DNA of 64,000 nt from Micropterix aruncella. Lineage: Eukaryota; Arthropoda; Insecta; Lepidoptera; Micropterigidae. Where the stretch lies: contig OX155954.1 of the NCBI GenBank assembly GCA_944548615.1, forward strand, positions 3,143,335-3,207,334. Reading direction: 5' to 3'. The notes below the pieces were generated by a model, which saw only the letters and a list, made by a program, of their open reading frames with translations, searched no databases and was not told the origin of the DNA. Shown in pieces: positions 55,124 to 64,000 of the stretch; the first letter of the stretch is position 1; every line of letters starts with the position of its first letter. Both the position numbers and the translations under genes were made by a program.

Positions 55124-58100
55124 AATCTGTATATTATTAATCCCCATAATCTAATCTTAAAACTATACGCTCTATCTATCTGTAACTTTTATTTCTTAAT
55201 AAAATATATTTTTTAAAGTTCACAATGAAACAAAATAATAAGAAATATACATTCCCCTGACGACATCAAAAACCCGCGGCAAATTCCCTGAACGCCCTTA
55301 AAACCCTGACCCTGTCCGGGAAAATCCGGACGGATGACAACCCTACTCTTATCACGGAGCAGTCCCGCGGGAGCTCATCATGACAGTATAAGAGTGCGGA
55401 TGGGCGGGCGGGGGACTGCACGAATTTTGTGTAACTAACTTATAATACAAAAATAATGTAGCAAGGTTTTGCGAATGGGTGCTTTTAAGTATTTGCGCCG
55501 TGCACGCCACTGGTATTGAGTGTTATGGCAATATATTAAATCTGAAGTGTTTGCCTTCAATCTGACAGTTATAATTGAGGCATTTGATTTGATTTCACTT
55601 AAACGCGTTTAAACCGGGGCGTAACACCGGTGGAGCACTGTCGGTATCGCATGGAGCGGAGTGCACCGGTAGGAAACACCGGTAGTGCACGCTCGGAGTC
55701 ATATTTTTTTTGTTCATTGCCAAGTTAATCCACATAATTTCATTTCAATTATTCAAGAAAATATATATTAGGCAACGCCTTGTCATAGGGAAGACAACGC
55801 GAAGAAAATTCGTTTTACGAATTTTACGCGTTTACGCGGTAAATTCGTTTTCTATCCTATTTATAAGATATTTTCTACTCTATTGTTTTTAAACAAAATA
55901 TAAAAAAAAAAATTAAATGAAAATAAATAAAAAACTTAAAACAAACAAAATAATCATCAAAAAACTTAATCAGCAAATAATAAAAGTAACCAAAAATAAT
56001 TATAAAATAAATATAATTACAAAACATTACGTAATAAAAAAGACTTAATTCACTATATAGGTAATTTATATTGTCCGAGATGTGAGGGTATGTAAATTAT
56101 GTGGGTATAAATGTGTTGCTATTTTTGAAATGTCATGAGATACATTCAGTTTCCGTTCTTCCTTTGCTAATTAACCACTAAACGAGGCATTTTTAAGAAC
56201 CACCACGAAATATCAAAGTGCTTCCTAAATGTCCCCATAAAGTATTTTGATTCTGATATTTAATGTACTTTGATTTGTAAGATACCATCATTTTTGTTAT
56301 TCTTAACTACCCTGTGTATTTTTCGTAATATTTGTCAATTTATTACTAATTCTTTTGATTATTGACTATTTTTCAACAGTTTTTAATTTTAAGTTACTTC
56401 TTAACACAGTTTTATTCTAGATTAATCGCCCGCGCGCCCTACTTTTGGGTTATTATTTAAAAAAATAGGAAAAACCTTGTTTTTTTTTTAATTGGATGTC
56501 TTAATAACAATACTTGTCTAAAATATAGCAGACAAAATATATAGCGGTTTATATAAGCGGTTAATATTACCTATTATTAATTTTCCCTTTAATTTTTAAT
56601 TCTATTACTGAGATAATTTTAAATATCTGCTTAATTTCACATTCTAAATAATGGATAAGTATTGTGTAACGAAGGTAGGTACTCTGATTTTGTGTTTATA
56701 TTATAATATGTGTTTTTGACGTGACAACGTCTTATAATTCGATGGAACCGGCTAAACGCACGAGAAAATATGACTCATGCGGCGTTACCTCGCTCTGAGG
56801 CGTTCCATTTAAGGCTTGTTCACAGTACACATGTTTAAAAGTTGTAAATAAAAGTTGTAAAACAATTGCTCAACGCACATTCATACTTGTAAAAACTATG
56901 TACATTGTAAAAAAAAAAATTGACATAATTGTATTTATGCGTACAAATAAATGTAACTTGATCAATTCAATTGTGACTTCCATTTACCTCCTTCTCTATA
57001 TCCATACAAAATATCTATCAAACAAATAAAATTAAATTTTTCTTTTGAAAAATGCAACCATTCCATCAGTATTTTCTTATGACGTTGTCACGTTTAACTA
57101 TCGTCAGTAAACCGACTTTACAGACAACCGATTTTTTTATTGTTTGAATGATTTATTTCTTGTTTATTGCCTACTCGATTAGCTAACCTGTAAACAACCT
57201 TGTTTTTTTATGTAAGCGTGCAAAAGAGTTTGTGCCACACTGAATAATTGTGAAACTGTACGGTACTACACCACAAGTACAATAACATAAAATTGAATTG
57301 AATAAACGAATTATATGATGGCGAGGGTAGTCATGCATCTTCACGAGACGGGCCCAATAAAAAGAAAATAAGACGCTCGGATGACCATCACGCTTCAATC
57401 GACACGTCCGACAATTTTATCTGAACAAACGTTGTTGATGGGTCTGCTGAAATTCCAATACGGCGAAGAGCTCAAGATGGATGTTTCAATTTTGTGCTTT
57501 ATTACTTTCGTTTGAGGCTGACCGGCTGGGAGGATAACTTTCTTCTTTGTATTCCCGCGGGTATCGCGACCGCAGAGGTCTTCGAAGTCAATTACTGTCA
57601 ATACGAAATTGGATACATATCCTACCGTTTCTATACGGGCTGCACGCACGGTTCCTATCGAAGGAGACTAAATTTAGGAGCATATACATAAACTTAATTG
57701 ACAATGCGAAATAGACATTCCAATTGGATAATTATGTTATATATGACTATTTGATCTTTATATTTTATTTTATTTTTGAAATTTTAATTAACATATTTCT
57801 TCTAATTACCAAAACTTCTTTTATTTTGTTGTTATACAATGTATTCGTATATACAATATATTAGTTATGTATTATAATATAATGTAATACGTGTTAATCA
57901 ATGTATTATGTGTTGACAAAGAATTCTATTTATTTTGACTAGGTGTTATTATGTTTAATTTTATATTACTTACCATACTCGTATATTAAATATTATAGAC
58001 TTTATATTATTTTTCTTAAGACTTTTTCTTTCTCTCCTTTCTTATAACATTATTTATCTCTTTTTTTAGTTTTAAGTCAATTCTATTTGTCACACTCTAT

Positions 58101-58265
58101 TTAACGGAATGTTATGTTTAATTTAATGTCAATTTTATAATGGAATTGCGTTTTATTTTGTTTTTATTTTGAGGACCACATTTTAAGGCAATTTAGTTTT
58201 TAATATACTGCTGGAAAGCCTGACCAAGTTTTGACAGGAAGTGGGGCTACCGTTTTAAAACAGAC
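55124..58265. other. AT-rich interval without a recognised gene
   Basis: 55618-55700 repeats CACCGGT or GCACCGG five times within 80 bp. 56430-56535 matches 48660-48770 ('CGCCCTAC.TTTGGGTTATTA', 'CTAATAACAATACTTGT'). Otherwise AT-rich. Minus-strand frames at 57183-57649 show no recognisable family. Confidence 0.4.
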
Positions 58266-58269
58266 GGCT

Positions 58270-58690
58270 AATACACCTCGCCGTGCCTCGCTTTTGCTGA
58301 CGACCTAACTTTCATCACCAGGAGCCCTAAGCAGCTTTCCTTGCTATTACAGAAACTGTAGCTATTCCGCGACTGGTCAGGTAGTATAAAAGTAAAACCC
58401 TCCAAATGATTTTGCCTTGGACTCGCCCGCACACACAAAATTTACATCCTATGGCCCCAAATTGGTCTATAAGGGCTCTAATATCTCCCTTATAGACCCA
58501 AATAACCATTTTAAATTCCTAGCCAGGAAAATCACCCATCAAGGAAAAGACGTCTCCGGCGATCATGTTATATATAGAGCATTTCAAAAGTTGCCCGGCA
58601 AAAATAGATGCCTTGCTAATTTCTGGCCCTCGTAAGGCCTGGATATATGACAACTATCTTACCTCACATTTGTCATGGCCCTTTCTTATT
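58270..58690 (+). pseudogene. LINE RT fragment (FADDLTFITRSP)
   Basis: Plus-strand translation gives the catalytic 'ADDLTFITRSPKQLSLLLQKL' block followed across stops by 'FRDWSG', 'SKFCLGLARTHK'-like and 'IYILWPQIG'-like words, the region after the YxDD box of a non-LTR retrotransposon. Several stops and frame changes show it is dead. It ends in the GC-rich repeat at about 58725. Confidence 0.65.
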
Positions 58691-58724
58691 TATGATTTCA
58701 CCAAAACCCAACTGTTCCGTCTGT

Positions 58725-59290
58725 TCCGTCTCGGGAGCTAATAGGCCCATGATGGGTTGGCCACGAAGACCCATGTGTTCAGGGTCGGTCACACTCACGG
58801 GTCAACACACATCCGACGGCCTCCACGCACGGGGTGCGAACCTGGGTAGGACTCTGGCCCTGGTCAGTTTCCCCTGGGAATCAAACCTCCGCCGCTCCTG
58901 GACGGTCTGCTCACCGTGCGGCGCAAGCCAATCGATTGAGCTCTCTGACTAACAACCTGCGGTGTCAACTACAACGGGCGAGCCCGTCACCACAGGACGT
59001 TTTAACGATTTTTTCGTTCTGTCGCCCTGCAGTGAACGTAGAAGACTTTGGACAGAACAATCCAACGTCCAGCTACGTCACAACCCGCAAGAAGCCAACG
59101 CCTTTACCGCGAGATTGCCAGTAATGTTACCTGGCGGGCCGAAACTCGCGCCCTTGCTTCCAATTGTGACCAGATTTCTCCGGTCTCTCGATTGGATCCG
59201 AGTTCGAGGTCGCTTGCGCGGTCCTCTCCCTTACGAAGTGGTGAAACGGTGTGCAACGAATCTATCGCGGACCAAGACACCTGCTGACAC
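58725..59290. repeat. GC-rich repeat family, head-to-head pair of partial copies
   Basis: Minus-sense piece 58725-58955 begins 'CGGGAGCTAATAGGCCC' (the 3-prime end inverted) and runs to 'CAAGCCAATCGATTGAGCTC'. Immediately after it, a plus-sense piece (58962-59285) starts 'GTGTCAACTACAACGGGCGAGCCCGTCACC' and runs to 'AACGAATCTATCGCGGACCAAG'. The pairing mirrors the inverted dimer at 10561-11450. Confidence 0.82.
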
Positions 59291-60835
59291 AATCAAATGC
59301 ACATAATCATTTAACTAGATGGAGAAATAAACGATTCATCCACGTCCAAACCTGGACTTTTTAAAAAGGATTGAAACTACGTCGCAATTATAATATCATT
59401 CCGACGTAGTATATTATGCTATATCAAGCTACCCTAAGCTGGGAAGGAAAAATGCCCCAGTTTATACGCTGAAAATGTATCGCTTCGAAAAATAATTGAA
59501 CGATGTTAACGATCATTAAGCACTGTGTGGTATAATTTCCATGCATCTTGACTATTTCTATTTATAATTTAGGTATTTAATCGATTTTCTATTTGACAAT
59601 GATAACATAAAATTTGTTGAGTGGTCTCTATTTACTAGGTGCATATTAATAATATATTGCCTATTTTTATTTGTAATGTAATTACATAAGCCATGTTATT
59701 GTGCTTTTTGCCAATATTACCATTTTTTAATTTGATTTTTTTAACACTACATTTACTGTTTTTTAATCTAAGTTGTATAGTTATTATAATGAATTCACAT
59801 AATATGTTGATAATAACATTCTTCTTTATATTATTTTCATTACGTTTTTCATTTTATTTTTTATAATAGAATCACAACATAATGACCTAATTTTTATCCA
59901 CATATCTTACTTATATGTACTTAATCCATCTAACAATAACAATTAGGTATTATTTCAAATTAATATTATTAAACTTAATTTTGAGACTCAATTTGGTTCT
60001 ACAAATAATACCTAAGTACTTTCGAAACTTTCTTACGAATAAGCATTCTTGTTTTGATTGTTAATAGAATGAAGAGTTTGATCATATCACAATTGCAAAT
60101 TTAATTAATGGTTATACTAATAAAATAATGCCTACACTACTATGTATTTATTTATTTTATTTTTTATTAGCTAAATGTATACAGCATATTCATATATAAA
60201 AAACATTTTATAAATTAACATTAATATAGCCATCAATACATGTCAAATTAGCAAATAATATAAAGCACCTATTTAAAAGATAATAATTTTATAACCTTTT
60301 TTTAAGAAAAAAGGAAAAAAGGAAAAAGAAGCATTTCTAAATTTAAATGTATAAGTACAATAGGGGAATGGAAATGGAAGGGAGGGATTGTTATAACACT
60401 ATGTGTAATATACGTTCATAAATGGCCATACATACGTATACTATTGACATATATATGCATAGTTACTCTGCGAGCATGGCATAGTGAGCCGATGACCAGA
60501 ATACACTCCGAGGAATGTTGAAAGTTACGCGTCGCCAATTCTACGGCTTGGATAACAACGCATCACTGCGCCGCCCCGCACAGTAGTACGACTCTGATGT
60601 AATTTGAACAGTTTAATTTTAGTATTTTTATGACTGTATAATGATTTAAAGATTTTGTATGATAATTGTGCTTGCCTATTATTTATTAATTAGGTACGAG
60701 GAGGGCGAGATACTTAATCTACTTTTTGGTTATTCTTTTTTAACTAAACTTTCAACATTTAATACATATTTTAGATGTCATTGAGAAGAGCAGTTTTTTA
60801 GATTTATAATGGATTATATTAATTGAATATACAGT
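59291..60835. other. AT-rich interval without a gene
   Basis: No gene or terminal repeats are seen. 60160-60205 repeats the segment 51210-51255 ('TTTTATTAGCTAAATGTATACAGCATATTCAT', in parts). Confidence 0.4.
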
Positions 60836-60839
60836 TAAA

Positions 60840-61430
60840 AATTAAAATACAAAAGTGATCTTATTGCCACATCTTGCCACTAACCCAATCAATCACGCAG
60901 TGCAGTATAATACTTATAAAGATTAAGAATTAAAGATTATTAAACAAATAAGTTAATCTGCGTAAAATACAAACTACTATATTTAAAACTAAGAATGCCC
61001 GATAAGAGGAAATTGGGAGAGATAAAAAGAAGAACTGGTTACCTTTTAGAAAACTAATAGTTTTTGAGGTGAGTCTTGAATGATTCTAACGACGCCTAGT
61101 TTCATATATTTGATGGCAGATCGTTCCAGAGTGTTGCACCACAGACACAGAAGAGTAGAAATCAGTATTATGATGAGGAATTTTGAGTAAATTGTATGGG
61201 ATGTAGGTATGGGATGTATGGGATGATGTTGATTGTAAGATTTCAAGTATATTAACATAGGTATCCCGTAGGTATGGGATGATGTTGATTGTAAGAGTAC
61301 AAGTATATTAACATTCCTCATTTATTTATACATATTTATGTTTTTGTAACAACCATAAAAATTACAGTATATTGTGAAAAATGGTACTTGGCCCATGTCT
61401 CCCGCGTAGCCGGGAGACATGGGCCACTCT
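60840..61430 (-). pseudogene. LINE 3-prime region, copy 2, with perfect hairpin
   Basis: Homologous to 53607-54245 in the same orientation. It contains an internal duplication at about 61196-61320 ('GTAGGTATGGGATGATGTTGATTGTAAGA..CAAGTATATTAACAT' twice). At its 5-prime side lies a 16-bp perfect hairpin (61389-61426). The coding part is too decayed to translate. Confidence 0.7.
61389..61426. other. Perfect 16-bp hairpin in a LINE copy
   Basis: TGGCCCATGTCTCCCG (61389-61404) and CGGGAGACATGGGCCA (61411-61426) are exact reverse complements around the loop CGTAGC. The related LINE copy has a degraded version at 54177-54210. Confidence 0.9.
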
Positions 61431-61489
61431 TCCATTCAATAAGGTTGAAAGAATAGACAAAATTTTAATAAAAAGAAAAACTGACTTCA

Positions 61490-62165
61490 TTTTTTTTATA
61501 AGTGCAGCAGCCATGTCATGGTGATACTTAGAACAGGCTATCATAATTGAATGCGTATACAAAATGTCATGTATGTGCTGTTGATCGTTGAGGAGTTTCC
61601 TCGTTGAAAGCCAACCCTGGGTGCTGCAGTCCATGGTGAAACTTAGAACGGGCTGTCGTAATTGAATACATATACAAAATTTTGTGTCTGCGCTGTTGAC
61701 CGTTGAGGAGTTCCCTCGTCGGGAGCCAACCCTGGGTGCAGCAGCCATGTCATGATAAAACTTAGAACGGGCTATCATAACTGAATGAGTATAAAAAATT
61801 AGGGGTCTGTGCTGTTGACCGTTGAGGAGTTCCTTCACCTACATTCTACACCTAGGATTGGCTGCCGGCGAGGCTACTCTTCCACGGCCAACAGCACAGA
61901 CACACAATGTTGTATAAGCATTCAATTATGATAGCCCGTTATAAATTTCACGATGGCATGGGTGCTGCACCCAGGGTTGGCTCCCGACGAGAGTACTCCT
62001 CAACGGTCAAGAGCACAGAAACGAAATTTTGTATACGCATTCAATTATGAAAGCCCGTTCTAAGTTTCACCTCGATAGGGATGCTACACCCAGTGTTGGC
62101 TTCCGTCGAGAGGACTTCTCAATGGTCAACAGTACAAACACGAAATTCTGAATAGCATTCAATTA
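61490..62165. repeat. Head-to-head tandem array of about 116-bp units
   Basis: Three units run in one direction (61500-61850; 'AGCCAACCCTGGGTGCTGCAG' at 61610 and 61725, period 115). Three then run in the opposite direction (61855-62165; 'GCACCCAGGGTTGGCTCC' at 61968 and the diverged 62084). Each unit has 'CATGGTGAAACTTAGAACGGGCTATCATAATTGAAT' and 'CTGTGCTGTTGACCGTTGAGGAGTTCC' (in parts). The arrangement makes a palindrome about 670 bp long centred near 61850. Open frames on the minus strand across it repeat the unit and are not regarded as a gene. Confidence 0.85.
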
Positions 62166-62378
62166 TAATACAAATAGTAGTAATATTAAAATGCATAACG
62201 TAGATTTAATTTGATTATTTAACATTTTACTGACAATTTGAATATTACGATGAATAATTTTACTACGTATCTTTTCGAATTACTAACTACTTCAAATATT
62301 AGGCTTCTATTTTGATTATTTATATTTATAGTTTGACAATCTAGTAGTTAATTCTTGACTACTTTTGACACGTCCAAG
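62166..62378. other. AT-rich spacer
   Basis: Non-coding sequence between the tandem array and the LINE tail. Confidence 0.4.
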
Positions 62379-63345
62379 AATCAAAATCAAAATCAAAATG
62401 TTCTTTATTCATATAGACACAATTAAATATTATTTTTAATTTATGTTCTTATGATGCGTCCAAGCCTTACTCCCAAGCCGTTTTGTCATTTACATAATCA
62501 GATATTGTATAGTATGCTTTTTTATACAATTTTGCTTTGATGGTAGCTTTAAACTTATTAACAGATAGTTCTCTAATAGTATGAGGAAGTTTGTTATAGA
62601 AGCGTATACATTGTCCCAAAAAAGAATTGCTTATTTTGTGGAGACGAGTAGCACGTACAACAAGGTTATGCTTATGTCTAGTATTAAAATTATGAGTGTC
62701 GCTTTTTATTTTAAACTTGTCAATATTCTTGTGGACATACAACAGATTTTCGTATATATATTGTGATGCAACAGTAAGAATATTTATCTCTTTGAATTTT
62801 TCTCTAAGTGAAACTCGAGGACCAAGTTTATATATAGCTCTTACAGCACGTTTCTGTAGTATAAAGATGTTATTGATGTCCGCACAGCTTCCCCAGAGAA
62901 GAATCCCATAGGACATAATGCTATGAAAGTAACTAAAGTATACTATTCTTGCTGTATCTACATCAGTCAGCCGCCTTATTGTTTTAACTGCGTATGCCGC
63001 AGAGCTAAGTTTTCCTGATTTTTTCTCAATTTGTGGGCCCCATTGTAATTTGGAGTCAATTGTTATCCCTAGAAACACAGTTGAAGCAACAGGCTCCAGT
63101 CTAGTTCCATTTATTTCTACATTGGTTTGTACCTGCTTAACATTAGGTGTAGAAAATTTAATCACTTTGGTTTTTCTTTCATTTAATAGTAGGTTATTTA
63201 CATTAAACCAATGGACAACTTTTGAGAGTGCATTGTTAACTTCGTCATAATTGTACAATTTTCGACTAATTTTAAACGTCAAAGAAGTATCATCAGCAAA
63301 CAATACAATTTCGTGATTATTCCTTATGTGAAAGGGTAAATCATG
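62379..63345 (-). mobile_element. 5-prime-truncated CR1-like LINE with intact C-terminal ORF
   Basis: On the minus strand the frame from about 63340 to the stop at 62467 is open for about 290 residues: 'DLPFHIRN', catalytic 'VLFADDTSLTF' (FADD), 'WFNVNNLLLNERKTKVIKF', 'STVFLGITIDSKLQWG', 'SYGILLWGSCADINNIFILQKRAVRAIY' (in parts), ending 'CIRFYNKLPHTIRELSVNKFKATIKAKL..'. The 3-prime UTR contains AATAAAGAAC and ends in a TTTTGATTTTGATTTTGATTC tail (62379-62402). Residues before 'DLPFH' come from flanking DNA, so the insertion is 5-prime truncated inside the RT. The good state of the frame points to a fairly young insertion. Confidence 0.88.
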
Positions 63346-63424
63346 ACCGCAAGAGCGGTCTTTAGCCGTCAATTGGACACGACGAAAATGTAAATGTAAA
63401 AAAAATGTAAATATAAGTTCCACT

Positions 63425-63460
63425 ATGATATGGCTGCTGCACCCAGGGTTGGCTCGGGAC
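63425..63460 (-). repeat. Orphan unit of the 116-bp array family
   Basis: 'ATGGCTGCTGCACCCAGGGTTGGCTC' matches the inverted units at 61968-61985. It lies just outside the LINE, suggesting that the LINE landed within or next to the array or a related repeat. Confidence 0.65.
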
Positions 63461-64000
63461 AGATTTTAACAAAAGCTTGTTTTTAAAAAGGTGTTTTTAC
63501 TATTAACCTAATAAACTCCACGAAGGCAATTAATCTGTTTTTCGGTCGTTGTTATTTTCCATGAGTTGTTTGACATAAACAGAATGTCTTCACTCAATTT
63601 CGATTTTAATTGTGTCGATTTTAATTGTTTGTCGACCCTTTAGACAAACAAAAATACTTTGCAGAATCTTACCAAAAATTGAAATATAACATTTAATTTC
63701 TCTTTCCAACCTGTTTTCCTGTTGTATTTATTTGTTTGACTAAAGGGTCATTTCTATATCATCATTCATCATCTCGGCTAAGCAGGCCAGGGGGGGGGGG
63801 GGGGTATGAGAAACAGTCGCCTCGATATTTCTTCATTAATCAATGTTAAAAGCAGCAAAGCCGTGCATTAAAACCGTGCGACTCGCGCTCATTGTTATCC
63901 TCCAAATCAGCGGTTCCTCATTTTATTCAGATACAGAACCCTTAGCGAGATGTTTACGTTTGGCTATCGATTATATTGGGTATTAATTGCTAAATGTTAT
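63461..64000. other. AT-rich end of window, no gene
   Basis: Contains a poly-G run at about 63789-63806. No coding region is recognised. Confidence 0.4.

Noticed and set aside
55618..55700. Clustered CACCGGT motifs as a possible regulatory module
   Set aside because: Only a short motif cluster without any other support; mentioned only in the interval description.
61362..61838. 158-residue minus-strand frame with internal repeats
   Set aside because: The repeats follow the 115-bp DNA tandem period and the frame begins in a LINE-flanking sequence; not supported as a gene.

Overview
The window looks like an AT-rich insect nuclear genome, most likely lepidopteran (inference: gene type, repeat families and base composition; no marker gene proves the order). 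Almost everything is transposon-derived. I find no rRNA gene, no standard tRNA gene, no CRISPR array and no bacterial-type operon. All boundaries were read by eye, so terminal repeats, target-site duplications (TSDs) and splice sites given to the base can be checked directly, while fragment edges marked as approximate are uncertain.

The only host gene I can support is on the minus strand at 36.3-46.2 kb. Three exons (45997-46197, 37156-37254, 36283-36534) join in frame, all at phase 1, and encode part of a phosphatase-and-actin-regulator (PHACTR) protein, including its first actin-binding RPEL motif. Its first and last exons are not seen, so much of the window may be intron or flank of this gene.

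Region by region. 0-2.6 kb: reverse-transcriptase (RT) fragment and AT-rich sequence. 2664-5331: complete hAT transposon with perfect 8-bp TSD and one frameshift. 6510-8622: second, decayed hAT with its own perfect TSD and a nested foldback MITE. 9.7-12.4 kb: SINE-like tRNA head, GC-rich repeat, LINE remnant. 14.5-18.1 kb: TIR element, then an RTE-type LINE split by the GC-rich repeat with a 15-bp TSD. 19157-20591: decayed Helitron. 22443-32263: Tc1-like transposon interrupted at the transposase start codon by an intact 8-kb BEL/Pao retrotransposon with apparently identical LTRs. 32.4-33.65 kb: LINE cut by another GC-rich repeat. 35-46 kb: PHACTR exons among repeats, a DD41D mariner (40433-41728) and an AT microsatellite. 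46.4-64 kb: more GC-rich repeat copies, a pogo-like MITE, inverted-repeat elements, LINE 3-prime ends, a head-to-head tandem array at 61.5-62.2 kb, and a LINE RT at 62.4-63.4 kb.

The most notable items are an unclassified GC-rich repeat family (at least eight loci, one with a clean TSD), an identical 16-nt UGU-rich tract before two PHACTR exons, and the BEL-in-Tc1 nest.
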